Positions 1 to 8,560 of a stretch of 64,000 nt of DNA are shown piece after piece. The translations under genes and the position numbers were made by a program. The stretch's first letter is position 1; the number at the start of each line of letters is the position of its first letter. Source of the stretch: Actinoplanes cyaneus (GTDB lineage Bacteria > Actinomycetota > Actinomycetes > Mycobacteriales > Micromonosporaceae); contig NZ_BOMH01000022.1 of assembly GCF_016862095.1 (NCBI RefSeq), positions 1-64,000 of the forward strand, in the 5' to 3' direction. The notes beneath the pieces are model-generated. The model worked only from the letters and a program-made list of their open reading frames with translations. It was not told the origin of the DNA and made no database searches.

Positions 1-1510
1 GCGAGGTCTCCTCCTCGGTCAGCTTGTAGACCGGGATGCCCGTCCAGAGCCCGAGCACTTCCGCGATCTGCTCGTCGTCGATCTCGGACACGACGTCGAG
101 GTCGCCGGCCTTCCACTCCTTCTCCCGCTGCGAGCGCTGGTCGAGGAGCTTCTTCTCGTCGTCACGCAGTTGCGCGGCGCGCTCGAAGTCCTGCGAGTCG
201 ATGACCGACTCCTTGTCGCGGCGCACCTGGGCGATCTTCTCGTCGAGATCGCGCAGGTCCGGCGGGGTGCTCATGCGGCGGATGCGCATCCGGGCGCCGG
301 CCTCGTCGATCAGGTCGATCGCCTTGTCCGGCAGGAACCGGTCGGAGATGTAGCGGTCGGCGAGGGTGGCCGCCGCGACCAGGGCCGCGTCGGTGTAGGT
401 GACCCGGTGGTGCGCCTCGTACGCATCCCGCAGGCCCTTCAGGATCTCGATCGAGTGGGCCAGGGACGGCTCGCCGACCTGGATCGGCAGCAGGCGGCGC
501 TCGAGGGCCTTGTCCTTCTCGACGAACTTCCGGTACTCGTCGAGGGTCGTGGCGCCGATCATCTGCAGCTCGCCCCGCGCCAGCATCGGCTTGAGGATCG
601 AGGCCGCGTCGATCGCGCCCTCGGCCGCGCCGGCCCCGACCAGGGTGTGGATCTCGTCGATGAACAGGATGATGTCGCCGCGCGTGCGGATCTCCTTGAG
701 CACCTTCTTCAGGCGCTCCTCGAAGTCACCGCGGTACCGCGAGCCGGCCACCATCGAGCCCATGTCCATGGTGTAGAGCTGCTTCTCCTTGAGCGTCTCG
801 GGCACGTCGCCCTTGACGATCGCCTGCGCGAGACCCTCGACCGCCGCGGTCTTGCCGACGCCGGGCTCGCCGATCAGCACCGGATTGTTCTTCCGGCGCC
901 GGGACAGGCCCTGCATGACCTGCTCGATCTCCTTCTCCCGGCCGATGACCGGGTCGAGCTTGCCGTCACGCGCGTCCTGGGTGAGGTTGCGCCCGAACTG
1001 GTCGAGCAGAGCCGAATTCGTCGTGCCGGCCGCCTCGCCCGCCGTGCCGCCGGCCGCTGCCGCCGGCGCCTCGGTGTGGCCCGCGACCAGCTGGATCACC
1101 TGCTGGCGGACCCGGCCCAGATCGGCGCCGAGCTTGACCAGCACCTGGGCGGCGACGCCCTCACCCTCACGGATCAGCCCGAGCAGGATGTGCTCGGTGC
1201 CGATGTAGTTGTGGCCGAGCTGCAGCGCCTCCCGCAGAGACAGCTCCAGCACCTTCTTCGCCCGCGGCGTGAACGGGATGTGCCCGCTCGGCGCCTGCTG
1301 GCCCTGGCCGATGATCTCCTCAACCTGCTGCCGGACACCCTCGAGGGAGACGCCGAGGCTCTCCAGAGCCTTCGCGGCGACACCTTCGCCCTCGTGGATC
1401 AGGCCCAGCAGGACATGTTCCGTACCGATGTAGTTGTGGTTGAGCATCCGGGCCTCTTCCTGGGCCAGGACGACAACCCGGCGAGCCCGGTCGGTGAACC
1501 GCTCGAACAC
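1..1510 (-). CDS. clpC: ATP-dependent Clp protease ATP-binding subunit ClpC, 5' part
   Basis: AAA+ unfoldase that feeds proteins to ClpP in the cytoplasm. The 503 N-terminal residues are present and the gene runs off the left edge. It starts at a GTG ([10 protein letters not shown]) behind a GAGGA ribosome site. Two Clp-N repeats are visible, each containing [15 protein letters not shown] or the near-identical [14 protein letters not shown]. The first ATPase domain has Walker [10 protein letters not shown] (about 839-880), followed by the start of the coiled-coil middle domain ([19 protein letters not shown]). The second ATPase domain lies outside the window. Actinobacterial clpC is often ClgR-controlled; the upstream CTTCGCC sequence is only weakly suggestive of such a site. 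Confidence 0.97.
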   Translation of the reverse strand, partial: MFERFTDRARRVVVLAQEEARMLNHNYIGTEHVLLGLIHEGEGVAAKALESLGVSLEGVRQQVEEIIGQGQQAPSGHIPFTPRAKKVLELSLREALQLGHNYIGTEHILLGLIREGEGVAAQVLVKLGADLGRVRQQVIQLVAGHTEAPAAAAGGTAGEAAGTTNSALLDQFGRNLTQDARDGKLDPVIGREKEIEQVMQGLSRRRKNNPVLIGEPGVGKTAAVEGLAQAIVKGDVPETLKEKQLYTMDMGSMVAGSRYRGDFEERLKKVLKEIRTRGDIILFIDEIHTLVGAGAAEGAIDAASILKPMLARGELQMIGATTLDEYRKFVEKDKALERRLLPIQVGEPSLAHSIEILKGLRDAYEAHHRVTYTDAALVAAATLADRYISDRFLPDKAIDLIDEAGARMRIRRMSTPPDLRDLDEKIAQVRRDKESVIDSQDFERAAQLRDDEKKLLDQRSQREKEWKAGDLDVVSEIDDEQIAEVLGLWTGIPVYKLTEEETS

Positions 1511-1718
1511 GACACACGTCCTCACGGCGAAGCCCCACGCACCCCGCCCAACACAACGCACGCAGACGTGCGAAAACGGACAGGTGTCACATGCGCTGAG
1601 TCGGGGCCTCTTGGCGTTGACGCGCGGCCCGCGTGGGGAACCGCACAACGCTCGTGCAGGCGCGCTGCACCACCACCTTACAACCCCGGCGGCATACGAT
1701 ATGCCCGGGAGGACGCCC

Positions 1719-2603
1719 ATGAGCGCAACGCGAAACCGACGACCCGTGCCCGACCGGGCCCGCAAACGTGCGATCCGGGCGCTGGCCGCCGAGCTCGGGG
1801 TGGCGTATTCGGTCGCCGCCCGGCTGCACGCCGCGCAGAACCCGGCCGCTCGCCCGCACGCCGACGCCCCGGCCGCGAGCGTCGACGAGCACCGCGCGTG
1901 GATGTCCGACGCCCGCGCGAACCGGACGTTCCACGCCCGCGTCCACGACACCCGGCTCGCCGCCGACCTGCCGCTGGGCCGGGCCGAGCACCTGGTCCGG
2001 CGCTTCCCGCCGCTGCGCGCGATCACCGCGGCCGGCCCGCTCTACGCGGGCGAGGGCCGGGAGACGATCATCGCGATGCTGTACGCGGTTCTCCGGCACG
2101 AGTGCCCCGCGCTGTCGCCCCCGGCGGACGAGCTGGCCTGGGCCGCCGAGCTGGGCGAGGAGGCCGCCGTCGACATCGCCTGCGCCGGGCTGGACCGGGC
2201 CGCCCGGCACCTGCTCGACCAGGGCCGGTGGCAGCTGTGGGCGCGCGTGGAGACCGCTCTCACAGCCGGCGAGACCGACACCGACCGGCGGGTGCGCGAC
2301 GCGGCGATCACGCTCGGGCGGGAGTTGCGCTCGACCAGTCTGCGCGGGTCGCTCGAGGGGGTCCGGCACATCCTGGACGCGGTGCTCGTGGAGCCGTTCG
2401 GGGCCCCGGCGCCGGGCACCCGGATCCGGGTCGACGGCCGGGAGGGCACGGTGATCGGCGCCGAGTGGGAGCGGTCCGGGCCACCGGCCGGGTTCCGGGT
2501 GCGGGTGGACAGCGAGCCGCTCGCCCGGGTGGTGCCGGCCGCCGAGCTCGACGGCGGCCTGGACACGGGCACGGCGCCCGAACCGGACCTGATCCCGAGC
2601 TGA
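1719..2603 (+). CDS. Hypothetical protein, divergent from clpC
   Basis: Protein of 294 aa that I do not recognise. The ATG at 1719 is chosen because GGGAGG lies just upstream; an in-frame ATG at 1701 would add six residues. The N-terminus is strongly basic ([20 protein letters not shown]) and is followed by a helix that could be a short HTH-like segment ([19 protein letters not shown]). The middle is helical and rich in Ala, Arg and Glu. The C-terminal 70 residues look beta-rich and resemble a small SH3/KOW-type fold ([18 protein letters not shown]). No signal peptide or membrane segment. Cytoplasmic location is inferred. Confidence 0.75.
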   Translation: MSATRNRRPVPDRARKRAIRALAAELGVAYSVAARLHAAQNPAARPHADAPAASVDEHRAWMSDARANRTFHARVHDTRLAADLPLGRAEHLVRRFPPLRAITAAGPLYAGEGRETIIAMLYAVLRHECPALSPPADELAWAAELGEEAAVDIACAGLDRAARHLLDQGRWQLWARVETALTAGETDTDRRVRDAAITLGRELRSTSLRGSLEGVRHILDAVLVEPFGAPAPGTRIRVDGREGTVIGAEWERSGPPAGFRVRVDSEPLARVVPAAELDGGLDTGTAPEPDLIPS

Positions 2604-2768
2604 GCCGCCCGGAGCGGGACGGGCCGGCCCTGTGACCGCCACGGTCCGGGGAGGCCGTGGCAACGACCCGGCCGGCCGAGGCGCCACGGTGCCCGCCTCC
2701 ACGCCCGCCTCCACGGAACGTCAGCGAACGGGTGGGAACCGGCCGTCCGGCGGGTACGTCAGAACTCC

Positions 2769-3230
2769 ATGACTCGAAGCCTTGTCCCGGCACTGCTGCT
2801 CCTGGCCGTCATCGCGGGGTGCGCCGATCAGACCGCGGGCGCCCCGGGCGGCTCCACGCCGCAGGTGAGTGGCGGCGCCACCACCCCGGCCGCCGCGGTG
2901 TTCCCGCTGGACTTCTCGCGCACCGGCGGCTTCGCAGGCTTCGACGATCGGCTGCACCTGGGCGCGGACGGCATGATGACGGTCTCGCACCGGGGTGTCG
3001 CCGGGCAGCCGGTCGCCGCCGATCCCGCCGTCATCTCCGCGTTGCAGCAGGTCCTGAGCGCGTCGAAGCTGGCGGTGGCGTCCCCTTCGAAGGGTTCGGC
3101 GGTCTGCGCGGACGGGTTCCGTTACCGGCTGGTCACCCCGTCGTGGACCTACACCGCCGACGACTGCTCGGGCGACCACCCCGAGTTCGAACGGGCGCTC
3201 GACCTGCTGATGCCTCTGCTGAAGGGCTGA
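2769..3230 (+). CDS. Small secreted lipoprotein
   Basis: Protein of 153 aa with a classic lipoprotein signal: MTRSLVPALLLLAVIAGC, with the lipobox VIAGC and C18 as the lipidated cysteine. After a Gly/Pro/Ala linker, the mature part has one compact domain (from about residue 40, FPLDFSRTGGFAGFDDRLHL) with two further cysteines (CADGFR and DDCSGD) that could form a disulfide. Similar short lipoproteins in actinomycetes are of unknown function. Transcribed convergently with the GH30 gene. Confidence 0.8.
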   Translation: MTRSLVPALLLLAVIAGCADQTAGAPGGSTPQVSGGATTPAAAVFPLDFSRTGGFAGFDDRLHLGADGMMTVSHRGVAGQPVAADPAVISALQQVLSASKLAVASPSKGSAVCADGFRYRLVTPSWTYTADDCSGDHPEFERALDLLMPLLKG

Positions 3231-3273
3231 CCGGCGGGCACCGTGGCCGCCCGCGCCGCCCCTGCGGGCGCGG

Positions 3274-5190
3274 TCATCGCACGTGCCGGTAGAGCCGCAG
3301 GTCGGCGATGCTCCACCCGCTCGCGCTGCTGCCGGTCGAGGTGATCCGCAGGTAACGCGCCCGGGTGGGCGGCAGGTCGACGTCCGTGAGCTGACCGGTG
3401 CCGCTCCCGGTGGCCGCGGTCCGCCACGACGCGCCGTCGCGGCTCACCTCCAGTTTCCAGGCGCGGGCGTAGTCGCCGAGGTTGCCACCGCTGTCGATCG
3501 CCACCCGCCGGAACGTCTTGGCAGCACCCAGATCGACCTGCAGATACTGTCCCGGGGCCTGGGCGGTACCGCTGGACCAGCGGGTCGAGGCGTCACCGTC
3601 GACGGCCAGGGGCGCGCCCTCGCCGGGCGGGGACGCGACGGCCGTGGCGCCAGCCAGGGGAATCTGGCCCGGATGCGCGTCCGTCAAGCGGGGCAGGACC
3701 ATCGTCGCAAGCGCCCCGCCGGGCAGCGTGTACTCGGCGATGCGGGAGCCGAGGGCCACCGCGAACGTACGCGCCTCGTCGTTCTGGTTGTGGACGACGA
3801 GCACCGTGGAGCCGTCCGGGTTGCGGAACGCCACATCCATGATCTGCCCGTTCCAGCCGGTGGTGCCGAAGGACGTGCTCGCGATCCGGACCGCGCCGGG
3901 CCGGACGAACTTCGACAGGTGACCGATCGTGAAGTATTCGGCGTCCGGCCGGACCGTGCCGTCGGGCAGCACAGTGAGCAGGCCGGTGCAGGTGCCGCAG
4001 CCACCCAGGTGCGGGCCGCCGGTGCTGTCCAGCGCGATGTTCCAGTTGACGACGGACTTCCCCCAGTTGCGGGGAACGCCGATCGCGAGGGTACGGGCGT
4101 GCCAGGTCAGCGTGCCCCGGAAGATCTGTTCTTCGGTGTCGCCGGCGCCGTGCGAACCGGAGCACTCGGTGAACCAGATGCCCTTGTCCGGGTGGGCGTC
4201 GTGCAGGGCGGTCTGCGCACTCGGGTCACCGGAATAGCAGTGGTACGCGGTTCCGGCGATCCATCTCGCGGCCGGGGTGTCCAGCAACCGGTCCGGATAG
4301 TCGGTCTCCGGGTCCTCCCCCGGCGGGGTGGAGCCCACATCGCCCGGATGCGTCTGCCAGTTGTGGTCGTACCCGAGAATCCGCGTTCCCGGGCTGAGCT
4401 TCCGCAGCATCGGGCCGAGCCGTTCGATGACCGCCGCTTCCTGCCGCACCGGCATGTCCGTGCCGGGATAACCGCCGGGTTTACGGTTCTGCGGCTCGTT
4501 CTGCACGGTCAGGTAATCGATCGGGACGCCCGCTTCGGCGTACGCCTGGACGAACCTCACCAGATAGCGCGCGTACGCGTCGTAGACCCGCGGATCATCC
4601 TTGAGCCGCCCGCCGACCAGGGAATCCGTGGTCTTCATCCAGGCCGGCGGGCTCCACGGCGTACCGAGGATGCGCAGGTCGGGGTTGAGCCGGCGGGCCT
4701 GTCGCAGCAGGGGCAGGATCTGCGCCCGGTCGTGCTCGATGCTGAAATGCCGCAGCGCGAAATCGGTCTGCCCGGCCGGCACGTCGTCATAGGTGTAATG
4801 CTCGGCGGCAGCCGTGAAATCGGACGAGCCGATCGGCTGCCGCAGAAAGCTCACCCCGATTCCCTTTTCCCGATCGAACAATTGGCGTACGGCGTTGTCC
4901 CGCGCCCGCGGCGCCAGCCGGTACAGCACGCTCGCGGCCGAGTCGGTGATCGACGCCCCGAACCCGTCCATCCGCTGATAGGTGGTCTCCGGATTGACGA
5001 CGATGGTCGGATGCGCGCTCCGTCCCCGGTGGAACGTGATGGGCGCCCGCTCGTGCAGCAGTTCGCCGCGATCCACCGTGGTGACCCAGACCCGCGCCTG
5101 CCCGTCCCCGGCGGGTGGATGCGCGGTGGCCGCCGCCGGCCCGGACACGACCAGCACCATTCCGAGAAGTCCCGCCGCACCGCGCCGCAT
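3274..5190 (-). CDS. Secreted GH30 glycoside hydrolase with C-terminal F5/8-type carbohydrate-binding domain
   Basis: Extracellular O-glycosidase of 638 aa. A signal peptide occupies residues 1-24 (LLGMVLVVSGPAAATAHP). The GH30 (beta/alpha)8 domain begins near residue 62 with the family signature YQRMDGFGASITDSAA. The acid/base is E232 in TVQNEPQ and the nucleophile is E342 in WFTECSG; LGTPWSPPAWMKT is also typical. From about residue 505 a discoidin/F5/8C-type domain follows (VDGDASTRWSSG, GQYLQVDLGA). GH30 members act on beta-1,6-glucan, glucosylceramide or xylan, and the sequence does not settle which. The ATG at 5190 is preferred over the adjacent GTG at 5193, with GAGGAG upstream. A 12-bp palindrome lies about 75 bp upstream. 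Confidence 0.9.
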   Translation of the reverse strand: MRRGAAGLLGMVLVVSGPAAATAHPPAGDGQARVWVTTVDRGELLHERAPITFHRGRSAHPTIVVNPETTYQRMDGFGASITDSAASVLYRLAPRARDNAVRQLFDREKGIGVSFLRQPIGSSDFTAAAEHYTYDDVPAGQTDFALRHFSIEHDRAQILPLLRQARRLNPDLRILGTPWSPPAWMKTTDSLVGGRLKDDPRVYDAYARYLVRFVQAYAEAGVPIDYLTVQNEPQNRKPGGYPGTDMPVRQEAAVIERLGPMLRKLSPGTRILGYDHNWQTHPGDVGSTPPGEDPETDYPDRLLDTPAARWIAGTAYHCYSGDPSAQTALHDAHPDKGIWFTECSGSHGAGDTEEQIFRGTLTWHARTLAIGVPRNWGKSVVNWNIALDSTGGPHLGGCGTCTGLLTVLPDGTVRPDAEYFTIGHLSKFVRPGAVRIASTSFGTTGWNGQIMDVAFRNPDGSTVLVVHNQNDEARTFAVALGSRIAEYTLPGGALATMVLPRLTDAHPGQIPLAGATAVASPPGEGAPLAVDGDASTRWSSGTAQAPGQYLQVDLGAAKTFRRVAIDSGGNLGDYARAWKLEVSRDGASWRTAATGSGTGQLTDVDLPPTRARYLRITSTGSSASGWSIADLRLYRHVR

Positions 5191-5263
5191 CACGTCTCCT
5201 CACTCCCAGCCTGCCGAGTGAGTCCAGAATTGTTACATCCTGAGATCGACGTCAATACGTTGT

Positions 5264-5275
5264 GGTTCCGGAACC
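5264..5275. promoter_or_regulatory. Perfect 12-bp palindrome upstream of GH30 gene
   Basis: GGTTCCGGAACC is a perfect palindrome about 75 bp upstream of the GH30 start. It is followed by two direct copies of TGAAACAA (about 5279-5297). Position and symmetry suggest a repressor site, but no regulator is adjacent and the motif is GC-balanced enough to arise by chance. Confidence 0.35.
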
Positions 5276-5330
5276 CGGTGAAACAAATGAAACAACGCGA
5301 TGGCCCGAGAGGGATCGCAACCCGGCCGGG

Positions 5331-6176
5331 TCAGCCCGGCAGTCCCGCGATCAGTACGGCGGGCAGCGTGACGGCGGGGCCGCTCACGCCGTAGGCGGCC
5401 AGGACCGCCGTGGTGACCGCGGCGACCGTCACCGCGGCGGCTGTGTCCTCGGCGGCGCCGACCGTGGACGGGTCGAAGTCGTAGCCCAGCTCCCGGTACG
5501 CCGGCGTCAGGACGGCTCGGAGGCGGGCCGCGCCGCTGACCTGGATGACGGTGCTGAACAGCCAGCCGTCCCGGGTGACGCGCTGCGCGGAGCCGACGAT
5601 CTTCGCCCCGGCGGCGTGCAGGCTGTACTCGCCCGGGCAGTACTCGCGCGGGACCGGGCCGATCCGCGCCGGGACGCCGAGCCGGACGAGCATCGCGGCG
5701 TGCATCTCGGCGAAGTGCCGGAACCGTGGACCGGGGTCGGAGAGCGAGGAGCCCGACCGGTGGACGTGGTCGACCACGACACTGCCGCGGTCGTACGCGG
5801 CGAGACTGCCGCCCTGCGGCCGGATGACAGGAAGAAAGTTTCCTTCCCGGACAGCTGCCGCGGCCCGGGCGTAGCCGGGCCGCAGCGTGTCCCGGCGGCT
5901 GAACGCCGCGGTCGGCGACGGCGAGTAGACCCGGAGGATGTCGCGGGCGTCGCCGAGGCCGTGCCGCAGCAGCAGCGGCCCGAGCGCGACGTCCTGCGCC
6001 GGGCCGCTGCCGGGAAGATCGACCAGGACCACGGCCGGGCCACGGCCGGGTGCACCCGCCGGGACCACGGCTGGGTCGCGGCCGGGCACGCCCGCCGGGA
6101 CCAGGGCCGGATCGCCGCCGGGCGAATCCGCCGGGACCGCGGAACGGCCGTGGCCGGTGGGATCGGCCGGGGTCAC
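5331..6176 (-). CDS. Lipoate-protein ligase family protein (BPL/LPL fold)
   Basis: Probable lipoyl ligase or transferase of 281 aa, last gene of the bkd operon. Key features of the BPL/LPL fold are visible: RPQGGSLAAYD (residues 119-129), matching the RRxSGGGxVxHD binding loop, and AKIVGSAQRV with K192 as the expected catalytic lysine. The GTG start overlaps the E2 stop by 4 bases (GTGA), so translation is probably coupled. Its likely job is to lipoylate the E2 subunit encoded just upstream, but this is inferred from context. The first 50 residues are a low-complexity Pro/Gly/Ala/Val repeat that does not belong to the fold, so a later true start is possible. Confidence 0.75.
   Translation of the reverse strand: MTPADPTGHGRSAVPADSPGGDPALVPAGVPGRDPAVVPAGAPGRGPAVVLVDLPGSGPAQDVALGPLLLRHGLGDARDILRVYSPSPTAAFSRRDTLRPGYARAAAAVREGNFLPVIRPQGGSLAAYDRGSVVVDHVHRSGSSLSDPGPRFRHFAEMHAAMLVRLGVPARIGPVPREYCPGEYSLHAAGAKIVGSAQRVTRDGWLFSTVIQVSGAARLRAVLTPAYRELGYDFDPSTVGAAEDTAAAVTVAAVTTAVLAAYGVSGPAVTLPAVLIAGLPG
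6010..6150. repeat. Imperfect tandem repeat in the 5' end of the lipoate-ligase gene
   Basis: Roughly 40-bp imperfect repeats built on cccgccgggaccacggc-like units (seen at about 6030, 6056 and 6091). On the minus strand they encode recurring Pro-Ala-Gly-Val-Pro-Gly-Arg-Asp-Pro blocks. The E2 gene just upstream has a similar Pro/Ala/Gly hinge. Confidence 0.55.
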
Positions 6177-7498
6177 AGGTGGGCGATCGCCGAGGCCGGG
6201 TTCTCGATCGCGTCGGCGACGCGGCGCATGAAGCCGGCGGCGACGGCGCCGTCGCAGACGCGGTGGTCGAAGACGAAGCTCATCTGCGTGATCTTACGAA
6301 CGCACAACTGGCCGTCGACGACCCAGGGCCGGTCCAGGATCCGGCCGAAGCCGAGGATCGCGACCTGCGGGTGGTTGATGATCGCTGCGCTGCCGTCGAC
6401 GCCGAGACTGCCGTAGTTGTTCAGGGTGAAGGTTCCCGCCGACAGCTCCTCCGCGGAGACGCGTCCCTCCCGTGCCGCGGCCGTCAACCGGCGGATGTTC
6501 TCGCCGAGCGTGGTGGTGGTCATTTTCTCCGCGCCGAGCACCGCCGGTGCCATCAGGCCCCGATCCCCCTGGACCGCGATGCCGAGGTTGACCGCGTCGA
6601 CGGTGACGATTTCCTGCGCCGCCGCGTCGAAGCGGGCATTCAGCACCGGGAACTCCCGCAGCGCCGCCACCGTGAACCGCGCGAGGTAGGCGAGCAACCC
6701 CGGCCCGTCCGGCGTGCTCTCGCGCAGCTCCCAGAGTTTCGTCGCGTCCACGTCGACCCACACGGTCGCCTCGGGGATCTCCGCCCGGCTCCTGGTCAGT
6801 GCCGCCGCGGCCGCCTTCCCGAAACCGTTCAGCGCCACCCGCCTCTCCCCGGCCGCCGACAGCGGCGGCGAGGCCGGAGCGGCGAGGCCCGCCGGCGCCA
6901 GGGCGGCCGCCCGAGAGCCGGCACCCGCGGATGCAACGCCGGCCGACGCGATGTCGCCCGGTGCAACGCCGGCCGGCGCGATGCCGGCCGGCTGCACCGC
7001 GAGGGCCGCCATCGCGCGCTCGACGTCGGCGCGCACGATCACGCCCCCACGCCCGGTCGGCGTCACCTTCTCCAGGTCGACGCCGTTGCTGCGCGCGAGA
7101 TTGCGGACCAGCGGCGAGACCACCCGCGCCGGGCGGACGTGCGTGGCCGGCCGCACCGGCACCCGCGGCCTGCGATGCCGGCGCGACGACACGGTCGTCG
7201 AGGTGCCGTACCCCACGAGGACGCTGCCGGACCCGGCCTGCTCCTCCTCGCGGTAGGTCTCGGCGGCCAGGTCCTCCACGGTGATCAGGGGCTCGCCGAC
7301 AGCGAGCGTCTCACCGGCTTTCGCGTGCAGGACGGCGACCTTTCCCGCGTACGGCGACGGCACCTCCACCATCGACTTCGCGGTCTCCACCTCGGCGATG
7401 CTCTGGTCCACCGCGACGACGTCGCCCTCGGCCACCATCCAGCGCACGATCTCGGCCTCGGTCAGCCCCTCCCCGAGGTCCGGCAGACGGAAGATCAT
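6173..7498 (-). CDS. bkdC: Branched-chain alpha-keto acid dehydrogenase E2 (dihydrolipoyl acyltransferase)
   Basis: Core acyltransferase of the branched-chain keto-acid dehydrogenase complex, 441 aa. The lipoyl domain (residues 1-80) carries the lipoylation site K41 in ETAKSM. A peripheral-subunit-binding domain lies at about 125-163 (VSPLVRNLARSNGVDLEKVTPTGRGG), followed by a hinge of Pro/Ala/Gly repeats (170-210). The catalytic domain ends with the active-site HRVCDG (H412, D416). The start is the ATG at 7498, which overlaps the E1 beta stop as ATGA. There is one lipoyl domain. The first two domains match the family closely, so substrate class rather than identity is the only doubt. Confidence 0.95.
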   Translation of the reverse strand: MIFRLPDLGEGLTEAEIVRWMVAEGDVVAVDQSIAEVETAKSMVEVPSPYAGKVAVLHAKAGETLAVGEPLITVEDLAAETYREEEQAGSGSVLVGYGTSTTVSSRRHRRPRVPVRPATHVRPARVVSPLVRNLARSNGVDLEKVTPTGRGGVIVRADVERAMAALAVQPAGIAPAGVAPGDIASAGVASAGAGSRAAALAPAGLAAPASPPLSAAGERRVALNGFGKAAAAALTRSRAEIPEATVWVDVDATKLWELRESTPDGPGLLAYLARFTVAALREFPVLNARFDAAAQEIVTVDAVNLGIAVQGDRGLMAPAVLGAEKMTTTTLGENIRRLTAAAREGRVSAEELSAGTFTLNNYGSLGVDGSAAIINHPQVAILGFGRILDRPWVVDGQLCVRKITQMSFVFDHRVCDGAVAAGFMRRVADAIENPASAIAHL

Positions 7499-8487
7499 CA
7501 CTGCTCCCACTGGAGGTCGTCGACGGCGTCGAGCACCCGGTCCACGCCGGGCAGCTGGAAGTGTTCGAGCTTCGGCGGCGGGTACGGGATGTCGAACCCG
7601 GTCACCCGGCGCACCGGCGCGGCCAGGCTGGAGAAGCAGCGTTCGGTGACCCGGGCGGCGATCTCCGCGGCGACCCCGGCGAAGCCGGCCGACTCGGTGA
7701 CCACCACGGCGCGGCCGGTGGCGCGGACCGCGGCGCAGACCGTCTCGTCGTCGAACGGGACGATCGAGCGCAGGTCCACCACCTGGAGCTCGCGGCCCTC
7801 CTGCGCGGCGACCTCGGCGGCTTCCAGTGCCACGGGGACGCTGGGCCCGTACGCGATGAGGGTGGCGTCCGTGCCGGCGCGGCGGATCACGGCCGTGCCG
7901 ATGCCCGGCGCCCGTACCGGGAACTCGATCTCCTCCTTGCTCCAGTAGAGCTTCTTCGGTTCCAGGAAGACGACCGGGTCGGGTGCCTCGATCGCCGCTC
8001 TGAGCAGCGCGTACGCGTCAGCGGGCGTGGCCGGCGCGACGACCTGCAGCCCGGGGGTGTGCGCGTAGTACGCCTCGGAGGAGTCGCAGTGGTGCTCGAC
8101 GCCGCCGATGCCACCGGCGTACGGCACCCGGATCACCATCGGCAGCCTCACCCGCCCGCGGGTGCGGTTGTGCATCTTCGCGACGTGGCTGACGATCTGC
8201 TCGAACGCCGGGTACGCGAACGCGTCGAACTGCATCTCGACGACCGGGCGCATGCCGTTCATCGCCATCCCGACCGCCATCCCGACGATGCCGGACTCGG
8301 CGAGCGGGGTGTCGAAGCACCTGTTCTCCCCGAACTCGGCGGTCAGCCCGTCGGTGATCCGGAAGACGCCGCCGAGCGGGCCGACGTCCTCGCCGAACAT
8401 CACCACCGCCGGATCCTCGGCCATGGCGTCGCGCAGCGCCTGGTTCAGCGCCTGCGCCATCGACAGCTTGTCATGCGTGACCGTCAT
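7498..8487 (-). CDS. bkdB: Branched-chain alpha-keto acid dehydrogenase E1 component, beta subunit
   Basis: Transketolase-like beta subunit, 329 aa, which with the alpha subunit decarboxylates branched-chain 2-oxo acids using thiamine diphosphate. MSMAQALNQALRD-type N-terminus (from MTVTHDKLSMAQ), then VVMFGEDVGPLGGVF and GFDTPLAE-like sequence (NRCFDTPLAESGIVG), all typical of E1 beta. The ATG at 8487 is chosen because it has GGAGGTGAC just upstream; an upstream in-frame start at 8514 is less likely. Its stop overlaps the E2 start by 4 bases. No E3 gene is present nearby, so E3 is presumably encoded elsewhere. Confidence 0.95.
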   Translation of the reverse strand: MTVTHDKLSMAQALNQALRDAMAEDPAVVMFGEDVGPLGGVFRITDGLTAEFGENRCFDTPLAESGIVGMAVGMAMNGMRPVVEMQFDAFAYPAFEQIVSHVAKMHNRTRGRVRLPMVIRVPYAGGIGGVEHHCDSSEAYYAHTPGLQVVAPATPADAYALLRAAIEAPDPVVFLEPKKLYWSKEEIEFPVRAPGIGTAVIRRAGTDATLIAYGPSVPVALEAAEVAAQEGRELQVVDLRSIVPFDDETVCAAVRATGRAVVVTESAGFAGVAAEIAARVTERCFSSLAAPVRRVTGFDIPYPPPKLEHFQLPGVDRVLDAVDDLQWEQ

Positions 8488-8560
8488 GCCGTCACCTCCG
8501 CTTCGCTCCGGCATCGCCGTGACTCCTGGACCGATCTCGATGTGGGGTTCGCCGGCCGGC

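Noticed and set aside
1511..1700. CIRCE or strong ClgR site before clpC
   Set aside because: No CTTAGCACT-type inverted repeat; only a partial TTCGCC sequence was seen.
170..2635. A long plus-strand reading frame over clpC
   Set aside because: It is the antisense shadow of clpC and the following gene, typical of GC-rich codon bias, with Arg/Ala/Asp-rich composition.
3231..3273. Terminator between the lipoprotein and GH30 genes
   Set aside because: The GC-rich repeat there does not form a clean stem of useful length.
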